DNA of 64,000 nt, taken from NCBI GenBank assembly GCA_022425195.1, contig JAKMFX010000011.1, positions 54,075 to 118,074 of the forward strand. The letters run 5' to 3'. The DNA is from Flavobacteriales bacterium (lineage in GTDB: Bacteria > Bacteroidota > Bacteroidia > Flavobacteriales > UBA7430). This document shows, piece by piece, positions 1-7,905 of the stretch (the stretch's first letter is position 1; each line of letters begins with the position of its first letter). The notes beneath the pieces are model-generated. The model worked only from the letters and a program-made list of their open reading frames with translations. It did not search any database and was not told the origin of the DNA. Both the position numbers and the translations under genes were made by a program.

Positions 1-1
1 C

Positions 2-1033
2 GCATTGGTTATGCTCATTTACAATTCTAATCTGTTGTACGATTTAGGTTTTCAGTTGTCCTATCTTGCTGTTATTGGCATTTTGTATTTCTATCGATTT
101 TTCAAGAACTACTTCGAAACCATCAGCCCTTTGAAAAGGTTTATATTGGGGATTGCCTTCGTCACGATTTCTGCACAATTAAGTACTGCATTTCTTTCGA
201 TTTATTACTTCCATACTTTTCCTGTATCATTTTTATGGGCCAACTTACTCGTGATGCCCATAATGATGCTGTTGCTGTATTTCGGTTTTATTTATCTCCT
301 ATTATTGATTTTTGATGTTTACATGTCTTATATCTCACACGCAATGGATGTCACGATAGATTTGCTATTGCAATTATTGGCATTTATTGAGCGTTTTTCA
401 TTTTCACCAGTACTTATATACATGACTCGTAATGAGGTGTTTTATTTTTACGGTCTATTGATCCTGATCTGTTGGATTTTTCTTGAGAAAAAATTCAAGC
501 ATCTGCATTTTTTGTATCTCTATGTGCTTCTGGGTGTTTGTTGTTATTCTTTTAGAAAGGATGGTTACAAAAAAGAACTATTTGTCAATGCCTCAACAAA
601 TGCCTTGGTGATTTCAGTTATTGCAAACAATGAACAAGTTGTTTTAACTAATGATGTCAACTCATTGGACTACTTATTGGGGGACTATTCCTTGAGGAAT
701 TCTATATCTTGTTTGGATACTTTACCTCTAAGGTCTGAATATTCCAATGCTTTTTTCGGTGCTTTTGGATCTCATATGAGCATACTCAATCACCAATTAA
801 TGATTGTTGATCATCAGTTGATCAGGTCCGATTTATGGATTGATGTAGACGTTCTCATCCTACAATCTTTCAGAGAAGATGCATACCATATCAAAGAGCA
901 TTTATCTCCAGAGGTCGTCTTACTAGATGCGAGCATTCCCAACTACGAAAGGTTGCGAATGAAGCAGTTGTTCTCATCTCAAAATATTCAAATTGTTGAT
1001 TTGAAAGAAGACGTTTACACAAAGAGGTTTTGA
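2..1033 (+). CDS. comEC: ComEC/Rec2 family DNA uptake channel protein, 5' truncated by window edge
   Basis: This is the C-terminal part of a ComEC/Rec2 inner-membrane channel, which carries single-stranded DNA into the cytoplasm during natural transformation. The frame is open to the window edge, so the start lies upstream and the TTG at base 5 is not a real start. The sequence YDLGFQLSYLAVIGI matches the conserved membrane core of the competence domain. Several hydrophobic segments follow over roughly the first 170 residues, then a soluble tail of about 150 residues. The tail lacks the HxHxDH motif of the metallo-beta-lactamase domain found in many longer ComEC proteins, as I would expect for Bacteroidota versions. 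It is convergent with the methyltransferase gene, 11 bases away. Confidence 0.85.
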   Translation, partial: ALVMLIYNSNLLYDLGFQLSYLAVIGILYFYRFFKNYFETISPLKRFILGIAFVTISAQLSTAFLSIYYFHTFPVSFLWANLLVMPIMMLLLYFGFIYLLLLIFDVYMSYISHAMDVTIDLLLQLLAFIERFSFSPVLIYMTRNEVFYFYGLLILICWIFLEKKFKHLHFLYLYVLLGVCCYSFRKDGYKKELFVNASTNALVISVIANNEQVVLTNDVNSLDYLLGDYSLRNSISCLDTLPLRSEYSNAFFGAFGSHMSILNHQLMIVDHQLIRSDLWIDVDVLILQSFREDAYHIKEHLSPEVVLLDASIPNYERLRMKQLFSSQNIQIVDLKEDVYTKRF

Positions 1034-1044
1034 TGGGATTCTGT

Positions 1045-1563
1045 TTATGGGTAGTAATTTTGACGTAACCATTCTCCTAAAACGATGGTAAGTGCATGAC
1101 TTACATTCATCGATTTATTGTGCCCTTTCATTGGTATGTGTATTGATTTTTCACATTCATTCAAAACGCTGTCGTCCAATCCAACTTTTTCATTACCCAC
1201 AAAGAACACGCTCTTGCTAGGTAATTTTGTTTCATACAAGTCTGAAGACGGAGAAGCAGTCTCTATGGCAATAAGATGGTAGTCATCGGGAATGTGTTCT
1301 TTCCAGTTTTCAGTGGAACAGAAATGCCATTCAACAGCTTTATAACTTGTTTGAGCCGTTTTTTTAATATTACGATTTCTAAAGGAGGGGCTTTCATCAA
1401 CAAAAAGAACTTTTTCACAGGCCATGTTATCTGCTAGTCTGAGTACATTTCCTAGGTTGTTTGGCGTATTGAGTTTCCAGCAAACAATAATGGGGTGTGT
1501 TTCGGTTTTATGACTGGATTTCTTTGATTCAAAGAAAGTTCTGGATTTGATGTATTCTGTCAT
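1045..1563 (-). CDS. TrmH/SpoU family RNA 2'-O-ribose methyltransferase
   Basis: A 172-residue SPOUT-class enzyme that transfers a methyl group from S-adenosylmethionine to ribose in tRNA or rRNA. All three SpoU motifs are visible: NLGNVLRLAD near residue 36 (motif 1), FFVGNEKVGL near 120 (motif 2) and HIPMKG..KSMNVSHALTIVLGEW near 141-165 (motif 3, forming the trefoil-knot SAM site). The length fits a minimal catalytic domain without the N-terminal substrate-binding extension of RlmB. The exact target nucleotide cannot be read from the sequence. It is transcribed away from the cold shock pair and probably as a separate unit, because a terminator hairpin lies between them. Confidence 0.85.
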   Translation of the reverse strand: MTEYIKSRTFFESKKSSHKTETHPIIVCWKLNTPNNLGNVLRLADNMACEKVLFVDESPSFRNRNIKKTAQTSYKAVEWHFCSTENWKEHIPDDYHLIAIETASPSSDLYETKLPSKSVFFVGNEKVGLDDSVLNECEKSIHIPMKGHNKSMNVSHALTIVLGEWLRQNYYP

Positions 1564-1615
1564 TTGACCAATATAGTATAAAACAATGTTTATTTAGAAG
1601 AGCCATGGCATAAAA

Positions 1616-1641
1616 AAAGCCTGTCAGTTGTGACAGGCTTT
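1616..1641 (-). terminator. Rho-independent terminator after the cold shock gene pair
   Basis: A perfect 11-bp inverted repeat (AAAGCCTGTCA / TGACAGGCTTT) around a 4-base loop. On the minus strand it is followed by a run of seven T. It lies 26 bases after the stop of the distal cold shock gene and before the methyltransferase start. Confidence 0.88.
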
Positions 1642-1667
1642 ATAATGATTTGTTGAAAAGTGAATGA

Positions 1668-1859
1668 TTAAACGGTCTTAACGTTTACAGCATTTAAACC
1701 TTTTCTTCCTTCTTGCAATTCGAATTCAACAACGTCACCTTCGTTAATTTCGTCAATTAATCCAGTTACGTGTACGAAGTATTCTGTTTTTGACTCTTCG
1801 TCAACAATAAATCCAAATCCTTTAGATTCATTGAAGAATTTTACTGTTCCTTTATTCAT
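1668..1859 (-). CDS. Cold shock domain protein (distal copy)
   Basis: A 63-residue CspA-family protein, a single OB-fold that binds single-stranded RNA or DNA and melts RNA structure. The RNP1 motif KGFGFI and an RNP2-like YFVHV are both present. The C-terminal half (EFELQEGRKGLNAVNV) differs slightly from the E. coli CspA form, as is common in Bacteroidota. It differs from the copy just upstream by a single residue (Val for Ala in GDVVEF), although the DNA has diverged at many synonymous sites. It starts 10 bases after the upstream copy's stop, so the two are probably cotranscribed and share the terminator that follows. Confidence 0.93.
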   Translation of the reverse strand: MNKGTVKFFNESKGFGFIVDEESKTEYFVHVTGLIDEINEGDVVEFELQEGRKGLNAVNVKTV

Positions 1860-1869
1860 AGTAGTAAGA

Positions 1870-2061
1870 TTAAACTGTTTTAACGTTTACAGCGTTTAAA
1901 CCTTTTCTACCTTCTTGCAATTCGAATTCAACGGCATCACCTTCATTAATCTCATCGATTAATCCTGTTACGTGCACGAAGTATTCTGTTTTTGATTCTT
2001 CGTCAACAATAAATCCAAAACCTTTAGACTCATTGAAGAACTTTACTGTTCCTTTGTTCAT
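1870..2061 (-). CDS. Cold shock domain protein (proximal copy)
   Basis: A 63-residue cold shock protein, almost identical to its downstream neighbour (62 of 63 residues by eye). It has the same RNP1 motif KGFGFI. An in-frame ATG nine codons upstream (ending at 2088) was rejected, because it would lie at the -7 promoter box at 2086-2093, and the MNKGTVKFF start matches the other copy exactly. This is the first gene of a two-gene unit. Cold-shock or growth-phase regulation is likely for the family but cannot be seen here. Confidence 0.92.
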   Translation of the reverse strand: MNKGTVKFFNESKGFGFIVDEESKTEYFVHVTGLIDEINEGDAVEFELQEGRKGLNAVNVKTV

Positions 2062-2085
2062 AGTGTAATTTGTAAATTTAAAGTG

Positions 2086-2093
2086 CAAAGATA
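2086..2093 (-). promoter_or_regulatory. -7 box TATCTTTG of the cold shock pair
   Basis: An exact match to the Bacteroidota -7 consensus TAnnTTTG on the minus strand, ending 24 bases before the ATG at 2061. I see no clear TTTG at the -33 position. Confidence 0.6.
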
Positions 2094-2156
2094 GTTTTAT
2101 ATATTGAATATATAGGCTTTCGCTTGTATTTATTATATTTCAATTGTAGATCAAGA

Positions 2157-2900
2157 TTAAAAATCGGAGTCATAGGTCTTTCGTGAATCAGCTACTAAAC
2201 GGTTGATTTCGGCCAATTCTTTTTGGCTTATATCTCTCCATTCGCCGTAGGGTATGTCGTCAATTTTAATGTTCATGATACGTATTCTCTTGAGTTTATA
2301 TACCTCATAGCTAAGGTAGTCACACATTTTACGTATCTGTCTGTTTAAGCCTTCAGTTAATGTGATTCTGAAATAGAACTTGTCAATTTGTTCGACCTTA
2401 CACCTTTTAGTGACTGTATCCATAATTGGAATACCGCTCCCCATTTGTTCGATAAACTTTTTTGTGATGGGCTTGTTAACCCTTACTTCATAAACCTTTT
2501 CGTGGTTGTTTCTTGCACGGAGTATTTTGTTAACGATATCACCATCACTGGTTAACAATATGAGGCCTTCACTGGGTTTATCCAGACGCCCAATTGGAAA
2601 TATGCGTTTGGGATGTCCTATATAATCAACGATATTGTCTTTTTCTGCTTTGGTGTCTGTAGTACAAACAATTCCTCTGGGTTTGTTTAGCGCGATATAA
2701 ACGTGGTTTTCATCAGGAGTGATAATGAGTTCACCATCTACATATACCTTATCTTCGGCTGTGATTTTAGTTCCTTTTTCTGGTACTTGACCATTTACGG
2801 TAACACGTCCCTCTTCTATGAGTTTGTCAGCAGCTCTGCGAGAGCAGTAACCTACTTCGCTAAGATATTTGTTAATTCTCTTTAGTTGGACTTCATTCAT
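2157..2900 (-). CDS. rluF: 23S rRNA pseudouridine synthase, RluF-type
   Basis: A 247-residue RsuA/RluB/RluF-family enzyme that converts uridine to pseudouridine in rRNA. An S4 RNA-binding domain covers about residues 7-60 (INKYLSEVGYCSRRAADKLI). The catalytic block GRLDKPSEGLILLTSDGD near residues 101-118 contains the active-site Asp. The C-terminal GLNRQIRKMCDYLSYEV and RIRIMNI match the RluF subgroup (E. coli YjbC, U2604 of 23S rRNA) rather than RsuA. The assignment to RluF over RluB rests on this motif only. The gene stands alone between the cold shock pair and a helicase. Confidence 0.88.
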   Translation of the reverse strand: MNEVQLKRINKYLSEVGYCSRRAADKLIEEGRVTVNGQVPEKGTKITAEDKVYVDGELIITPDENHVYIALNKPRGIVCTTDTKAEKDNIVDYIGHPKRIFPIGRLDKPSEGLILLTSDGDIVNKILRARNNHEKVYEVRVNKPITKKFIEQMGSGIPIMDTVTKRCKVEQIDKFYFRITLTEGLNRQIRKMCDYLSYEVYKLKRIRIMNIKIDDIPYGEWRDISQKELAEINRLVADSRKTYDSDF

Positions 2901-2945
2901 GCCTGGGCGTATTCTTTGTTGTGAGGTAATGTAATTGTGGGTTAA

Positions 2946-4256
2946 TTATATGATGCGTATTCTGATTTTCTTCTTTTTTAATTTGGTGTTGTTTAGTTTT
3001 TTAATCAGTTCATCTGTTTTTTCTGTAGGGACAGAAACAAAGGCGCAATCTTGTTTTAACTCTATGGTACCCAACTCATCGCCAACAAGCCCTCCTTGTT
3101 TAAAAAACAAACCTGCTATATCTCCTTTTGAAATTTTATCTTTTCTACCGCCAGATATAAATAAAGTAGTCTTTCTGGTGGTTTCTGGAGGTAACACACC
3201 GCTTAGTTTTTCTTCTTCCATTTGATGGATGAAGTCGGGTAATTTTTCTTCTTTCCAATGAATAACATAGGCTGTTCCTTGTTTGTTCATTCGAGCAGTT
3301 CGTCCATTTCTGTGCGTAAATTCTTGTTGACGCATGGGGAGATGGTAATGTATGATGAATTTGATTTCTGGTACATCTATTCCACGAGCGGCTAAATCTG
3401 TTGCAAGGATTAACTGATGGGTTCCATTGCGGAATTTTATGAGTGCTCGCTCTCGATCTTTTTGTTCCATGCCACCATAAAAGCAGCCATGATTAATCGA
3501 ATTAGCTGTTAGGTGCTCACTGACTCTGTGTATCGACTCTTTGAAATTACAGAAGATAATACCGGGTTGGTTGCCCAAGTGGTCAAGGGCCTTTACTAAG
3601 GTCTCCAATTTGTCTTTGGAAGGTGAGACTATTGACTTTACTTTCAGCTGAGATTCCCCTTCTTTCAAGTAGTTTACATATACAGGACTTGTAAGTCCTA
3701 CAAATTTCGGTACACGTACTTTTTGTGTCGCCGAGGTAAGTATTTTCTTTTTCACCTTAGGTATCGATGTACAAATATCTGTCATTTCTGTTTCGAAGCC
3801 CACCTCTAAAGATTTGTCAAATTCATCCAGTACAATGGTTTTGATGTTTGAGGTTGAAAATGTGTTTCTTCGAATGTGATCAGAAATCCTCCCTGGGGTT
3901 CCGACCAGGACCGCAGGACGGTGTTTTAAGTCAATTTTATCTTTGGAAAACAGTCGACCACCATAAACTACGGATGTTTTATAACCCGAGCCCATTTCTC
4001 TTAGGACTTGTTCAATCTGTATGGCCAACTCTCTTGAAGGGGCAACAATCAATGCTTGAATTTCATCACAAGAGGGGTCTAATTCGGCAATGATAGGTAG
4101 TAAAAATGCCAGTGTTTTACCTGTCCCTGTAGGAGATAGTAGCACAATGTCTGTGCAGGATTGTATGGCCAGTTGGGCTTCTTTTTGCATAGGGTTTAAT
4201 TCCTCTATGCCAAGCTTACTAAGAATACTCTTTTGGTTTTTTAAGGTTTGCGACAT
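2946..4256 (-). CDS. DEAD-box ATP-dependent RNA helicase with DbpA-type RNA-binding domain
   Basis: A 436-residue RNA helicase. The N-terminal RecA-like domain has the Q motif (NPMQKEAQ), Walker A SPTGTGKT, motif Ia PSRELA, Walker B VLDEFDKSL (DEFD instead of the usual DEAD) and SAT. The second domain has ATDLAARGIDVPEI and HRNGRTAR. The last 75 residues form a DbpA-like RNA-binding fold (ISKGDIAGLFFKQGG...). E. coli DbpA uses this domain to bind helix 92 of 23S rRNA, so a 50S assembly role is plausible. The ATG at 4256 was chosen. A longer in-frame start at 4379 would run through the upstream gene's terminator and this gene's own -7 box. Confidence 0.9.
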   Translation of the reverse strand: MSQTLKNQKSILSKLGIEELNPMQKEAQLAIQSCTDIVLLSPTGTGKTLAFLLPIIAELDPSCDEIQALIVAPSRELAIQIEQVLREMGSGYKTSVVYGGRLFSKDKIDLKHRPAVLVGTPGRISDHIRRNTFSTSNIKTIVLDEFDKSLEVGFETEMTDICTSIPKVKKKILTSATQKVRVPKFVGLTSPVYVNYLKEGESQLKVKSIVSPSKDKLETLVKALDHLGNQPGIIFCNFKESIHRVSEHLTANSINHGCFYGGMEQKDRERALIKFRNGTHQLILATDLAARGIDVPEIKFIIHYHLPMRQQEFTHRNGRTARMNKQGTAYVIHWKEEKLPDFIHQMEEEKLSGVLPPETTRKTTLFISGGRKDKISKGDIAGLFFKQGGLVGDELGTIELKQDCAFVSVPTEKTDELIKKLNNTKLKKKKIRIRII

Positions 4257-4260
4257 GACG

Positions 4261-4268
4261 CAAATATA
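4261..4268 (-). promoter_or_regulatory. -7 box TATATTTG, four bases before the helicase ATG (leaderless)
   Basis: TATATTTG on the minus strand is followed by CGTC and then the ATG at 4256. A TTTG lies 23 bases upstream, inside the T-rich tail of the preceding terminator. With the usual distance from -7 box to start site, transcription would begin at or next to the A of the ATG. Confidence 0.6.
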
Positions 4269-4292
4269 CTTTAATTCATTTCTTTGTTTTGC

Positions 4293-4325
4293 AAAAAAAA
4301 AATCTCCTCGAAAAGAAGAGATTTT
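4293..4325 (-). terminator. Rho-independent terminator after the SlyD-like gene
   Basis: A hairpin with AAATCTC / GAGATTT arms and extra inner TC/GA pairing. It is followed on the minus strand by a run of about nine T and lies 17 bases after the stop of the isomerase gene. Confidence 0.78.
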
Positions 4326-4341
4326 AATATTCTTTAGAAGA

Positions 4342-4845
4342 CTAGTGTTCGTGCCCGCCCGGGCCGTGAACGTGACCATGTTCGACTTCTTCTTTCGTAG
4401 CCTCTCTTATTTCAAGTACAGATCCTGTAAAATGTAGGTCTTGGTCAGCTAATGGGTGATTGACGTCCATAGTAACCGTTTCTTCGTTTATTGATACGAC
4501 TTTAGCAGGAACAACTTGCCCACTTTGATCTTGAAGAGGAAGTACATGATCGACGACAACTTCTTTGATGAGTTCTCCATCTTGCTTGAACATATCCTGA
4601 GGCAATTCTATGACTGCTTCTTCATTCCTTGTTCCATAGGCGTTCTCAGCTTTGATTCCAAATGAAAATGTGTCATCAACACTCAGGTCTATCACTTGTG
4701 CTTCAAATTCAGGGATCATTTGTTTGACGCCAGACAAAAACACCAAGGGCTCTTTCCCTTCTGTAGTTTCGATCATTTCTCCTTCTGCATGGTCTCTGAA
4801 TAACTTGTAATTTAGAGATATGACTTTGTGTTTTACTTCACTCAT
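4342..4845 (-). CDS. FKBP-type peptidyl-prolyl isomerase, SlyD-like
   Basis: A 167-residue cytoplasmic FKBP-type proline isomerase and chaperone. The FKBP core is split around an inserted-flap (IF) domain, as in SlyD: an N-terminal strand region to about residue 40 with PLVFLSGVKQMIPEFE, the flap from about 65 to 130, then the return to the core with VDVNHPLADQDLHFTGSVLEI-type residues (NHPLA.....F is the SlyD signature). The C-terminus is a short metal-binding-like tail with five histidines (HGHVHGPGGHEH), shorter than in E. coli SlyD. This suggests nickel or other metal binding, but that is inference. The gene is monocistronic, with its own -7 box and terminator. Confidence 0.9.
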   Translation of the reverse strand: MSEVKHKVISLNYKLFRDHAEGEMIETTEGKEPLVFLSGVKQMIPEFEAQVIDLSVDDTFSFGIKAENAYGTRNEEAVIELPQDMFKQDGELIKEVVVDHVLPLQDQSGQVVPAKVVSINEETVTMDVNHPLADQDLHFTGSVLEIREATKEEVEHGHVHGPGGHEH

Positions 4846-4862
4846 GGGTATGTTTTTTTTTG

Positions 4863-4870
4863 CAAAAATA
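4863..4870 (-). promoter_or_regulatory. -7 box TATTTTTG of the SlyD-like gene
   Basis: An exact TAnnTTTG match on the minus strand, 17 bases before the ATG. No -33 TTTG is seen at the usual spacing. Confidence 0.5.
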
Positions 4871-5007
4871 AACTTAATAATGAACCTAAAGCTTCAAATA
4901 GAACTTAATTATTTGTTATTGTGGATTCTTGGTAAGACAGCTTTAGTATACTGAAATGTTTCTTTTGATTTAGTCTCGAGTGTTAGGGTCAATCTATTGC
5001 AAATGAA

Positions 5008-6816
5008 TTATCCAATAGTTAGGTGCGCGTTTGGATATTCGTAGTTGTTAGAATTCATTTTGCTACTTAAAGCAAAGGCAAGGGTAAGTGTACCAATTCT
5101 CCCGACAAACATGCAGATCATGATGATGACTTTTCCAAAGGAAGAAAGTTCAGCTGTTATCCCTGTTGAAAGGCCAACAGTGGAAAATGCGGATACCGCT
5201 TCAAAGGCAATGGGCATCAGGCCTTTGTCCCCATCGCTTATGCTAAGGATGAAAATGGCTAAAAAGATGGCAGTAGACGAGAATAGAAATATGGAGAAAG
5301 CTTTGTGAAGTAATTCAGGGGAAATGGTGCGTTTACCGATTTCAATTCTCTTTTGGCCTCTGATGGTATTCATTGCCGAATAGACAATCAAAGTAAATGT
5401 TGAAGTTTTGACCCCGCCTCCAAAAGAACCAGGTGCCCCACCAATAAACATCAAGAATAGAAATATGATTAGCATGGGAGTCCCTACTTTTGAAATATCG
5501 ACCGAATTAAATCCTGCTGTCCTAGAGATGGATTGAAAGAACGAAGTAACTAGCTGACCATCGAGCTTCATCCCGTTTAACGTATTTTGTTGTTCTAGGA
5601 AGTAGAAAGCCAGCATTCCAAATGCGATAAGGAATAGTGAGGTGTAGAAAGATATTTTAGTACTTAGTTTGAGTCCTAACCAAGGGGTTTTTATTGTTTT
5701 TTTAATTCGATTAAAATTTACCAAGTCTTCAATGACTGGGAAACCTATGGCTCCAAACAAGATCAATAATCCTACGATCATGTGTAAGTTGTATGAGTCT
5801 TGAAGTAATGGATTGTTTAATCCATCGGTAAATAAAGTAAAGCCCGCATTGTTGAAGGCGGAGACAGAATGAAAAATCGAGTAAAAAAGTTGTTCCTCAA
5901 CATGTTGGAATTTTATCTGAGGACTCCAGGTGAAATAGATAAGAAGTATCCCTATCATTTCAATAAAAAAACTGAATAAGAAAACCTTTCTCAAAAGACC
6001 TTTACCACTCAGGAGAGATTCGGAGCTAAAGTTTTCTTGTAGCATGGTCTGATGCTTGATTCCCAAACCTTTTTTTGAAAAAATAGCAAATAGTGTTGCA
6101 AAAGATATGATGTTAAGTCCTCCAAGCTGAATCAGAAGCATCAATACGATGTGTCCTTTTTGCGTAAAGTAAGTTGCTGTATCAACAACAATCAATCCCG
6201 TCACACAACAGGCACTTATGGAAGTAAATAATGCTTCGAAAAAAGGCATCATTCGCACTTCTTTTGTCATTTCAGGCATCATCAGTAAGCCTGTTCCAAT
6301 TAGGATGAGTAGTATGAATGAGAATATGAGTAATCGAGGTGGGTTTACTTTTAAGAAGGATAGTTTGGGACTGGCTTTTCCGAGCCCAATTCCCACCAAT
6401 ACAAAAAAGTAGCACTGAATGAACAGCATGTAAAAGTTTTCTAAATGAAATAGCTCTAGTTCATTGCCGATAAAGTTCAGTAAGGATTGTTCAAAGGTTA
6501 CACGTGAAATTGCATTGATGAAAATTAAAAACAAGAGCAGGGCTTCAAACCACGTTTCTCGAATCAACCTTATGGGTTCGTAGGAGTATAGTAAATCAAC
6601 CAGGTATTTGAGGATGTAGAAGCCAAAGCTGGCTTTTATAAATAGAATGATCCAATTTTTAATTTCTGTATTGGGGTCAAATCCGAATTGATAAACGAGA
6701 AGAGATAAAATAAAAGATGCAGTAATAAAGCTACCTATCTTGAAAATGTTCAAAACGAGTTCTTTACTGTCGTAGAGTGCTAAGTTAATTTTCTCTCGTA
6801 TCGATCTGATCGACAT
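5008..6816 (-). CDS. TrkH/KtrB family potassium uptake transmembrane protein
   Basis: A 602-residue inner-membrane subunit of a Trk/Ktr potassium uptake system. Four pore-loop motifs with the selectivity glycine are visible in order: CCVTGLIVVDT, AFNNAGFTLFTDG, SRTAGFNSVD and SAFSTVGLSTG, each between hydrophobic helices. About 150 residues of extra membrane segments precede the first pore repeat, making it longer than E. coli TrkH (about 480). No TrkA/KtrA NAD-binding regulatory subunit is adjacent, so that partner must be encoded elsewhere. It follows the PfkB kinase gene by 13 bases and is probably cotranscribed with it. No functional link between the two is evident. Confidence 0.9.
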   Translation of the reverse strand: MSIRSIREKINLALYDSKELVLNIFKIGSFITASFILSLLVYQFGFDPNTEIKNWIILFIKASFGFYILKYLVDLLYSYEPIRLIRETWFEALLLFLIFINAISRVTFEQSLLNFIGNELELFHLENFYMLFIQCYFFVLVGIGLGKASPKLSFLKVNPPRLLIFSFILLILIGTGLLMMPEMTKEVRMMPFFEALFTSISACCVTGLIVVDTATYFTQKGHIVLMLLIQLGGLNIISFATLFAIFSKKGLGIKHQTMLQENFSSESLLSGKGLLRKVFLFSFFIEMIGILLIYFTWSPQIKFQHVEEQLFYSIFHSVSAFNNAGFTLFTDGLNNPLLQDSYNLHMIVGLLILFGAIGFPVIEDLVNFNRIKKTIKTPWLGLKLSTKISFYTSLFLIAFGMLAFYFLEQQNTLNGMKLDGQLVTSFFQSISRTAGFNSVDISKVGTPMLIIFLFLMFIGGAPGSFGGGVKTSTFTLIVYSAMNTIRGQKRIEIGKRTISPELLHKAFSIFLFSSTAIFLAIFILSISDGDKGLMPIAFEAVSAFSTVGLSTGITAELSSFGKVIIMICMFVGRIGTLTLAFALSSKMNSNNYEYPNAHLTIG

Positions 6817-6829
6817 ACTTTATTTCTGT

Positions 6830-7801
6830 TTACTGGAGACTTGCTTTTAACAAATCTTCCTTTAAAATAGGGACAACGCCTACCTTCTCACAAACCAAAC
6901 CTCCAGCTAAGTTAGCAATTCTCATTAAAAGTTCACTGTCTAACTGACAAGCAAGTGCCAGTGCAGCTACGGAGACAACGGTGTCTCCTGCACCGGAAAC
7001 GTCAACAATAGATCTTTTATGTGCTTTTTCTCGGAATATATTTTCTCTGTTTTGATAATAAATTCCGTGTTCAGATAGGGTAAGTAGTATACTTTTAGCG
7101 TTTAGTTTCGCTCTTAAAATTTCAACGTATCTAGATAATTCTGATTCAGATTGAACCTCAAATTCTACGTCCATTCCCTCTTTGATTTCTTTTAGATTGG
7201 GTTTGAATATATCTACACCCTTGTAGGCGAAAAAGTTTTCTTTCTTTGGGTCTACTATCGTTGGGATGTTTTTTTCAGTGGCTATTTCTATGGCAGTTTG
7301 TATGAGTTTTTCACTCAAAAGCCCTTTGTTGTAGTCTTCGAAAATGATGACGTCGAAAGTACCCGTAAGGATTAAATTTTTGAGACACTCGATGATTTTT
7401 TCATCCCGGATCATCGACACTTCTTCCTCATCGACTCTTAACACATGTTTATTGTCACTAATGATTCGTGTTTTAACGGTAGTGCTTCGATTTGATATTC
7501 TTTGAATTCCCTCAGTAGAAAGATTCTGTTCTTTCATGAGCTTGAGGAATAAGTCTCCATAATGATCACTTCCTATACTACTGAATAGAACGGGTATAGC
7601 TCCCAGAGATTGAATGTTTAGTGCAACATTTGCCGCTCCACCCAGTCGACTTTCTCGCTTATTTATTTCAACAATAGGAACAGGTGCTTCTGGAGACATG
7701 CGATTTACTTCCCCCCACATGTATGCATCAATCATGGCGTCGCCAATGACCAAGACTTTTTTCGACTGAAATTGATGTAAAATATTTGCTATTGAACTCA
7801 T
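6830..7801 (-). CDS. PfkB-family kinase, probable D-glycero-beta-D-manno-heptose-7-phosphate kinase
   Basis: A 323-residue ribokinase/PfkB-fold sugar kinase. The N-terminal VLVIGDAMIDAYMWG and RMSPEAPVPI, and the RLGGAANVALNI substrate signature, match the kinase half of HldE (RfaE1), which phosphorylates heptose 7-phosphate at C1 for the LPS inner core. The ATP-site motif near residue 270 is DVSGAGDTVVS, with the catalytic Asp in GAGD. Only the kinase domain is present. The nucleotidyltransferase domain fused in E. coli HldE is absent, so a separate protein must supply it. Other Kdo/LPS genes (kdsC, kdsD, lptB) occur in the window, which supports the assignment. Confidence 0.82.
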   Translation of the reverse strand: MSSIANILHQFQSKKVLVIGDAMIDAYMWGEVNRMSPEAPVPIVEINKRESRLGGAANVALNIQSLGAIPVLFSSIGSDHYGDLFLKLMKEQNLSTEGIQRISNRSTTVKTRIISDNKHVLRVDEEEVSMIRDEKIIECLKNLILTGTFDVIIFEDYNKGLLSEKLIQTAIEIATEKNIPTIVDPKKENFFAYKGVDIFKPNLKEIKEGMDVEFEVQSESELSRYVEILRAKLNAKSILLTLSEHGIYYQNRENIFREKAHKRSIVDVSGAGDTVVSVAALALACQLDSELLMRIANLAGGLVCEKVGVVPILKEDLLKASLQ

Positions 7802-7817
7802 AAAGGTTGTTCGTGTC

Positions 7818-7825
7818 CAAAATTA
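7818..7825 (-). promoter_or_regulatory. -7 box TAATTTTG of the pfkB-trkH unit
   Basis: TAnnTTTG match on the minus strand, 16 bases before the kinase ATG at 7801. The -33 element is not recognisable. Confidence 0.5.
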
Positions 7826-7872
7826 ATAATGAAAGGACTGGTTAAGACCACTTTCAGATACAAATGAACAAA

Positions 7873-7903
7873 AAAAATCCCCTACATCATGTAGGGGATT
7901 TTT
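7873..7903 (-). terminator. Rho-independent terminator of the aminotransferase gene
   Basis: A perfect inverted repeat with 15-base arms (AAAAATCCCCTACAT / ATGTAGGGGATTTTT) around a central C. It lies directly after the aminotransferase stop codon, and a T-run follows on the minus strand. Confidence 0.9.
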
Positions 7904-7905
7904 AA

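Noticed and set aside
5-1033. TTG at base 5 as the comEC start
   Set aside because: The frame continues upstream to the window edge and conserved membrane sequence begins immediately, so the gene is cut by the edge.
4257-4379. Longer N-terminus of the DbpA-like helicase from 4379
   Set aside because: It would overlap the end of the SlyD-like gene, its terminator and the helicase's own -7 box.
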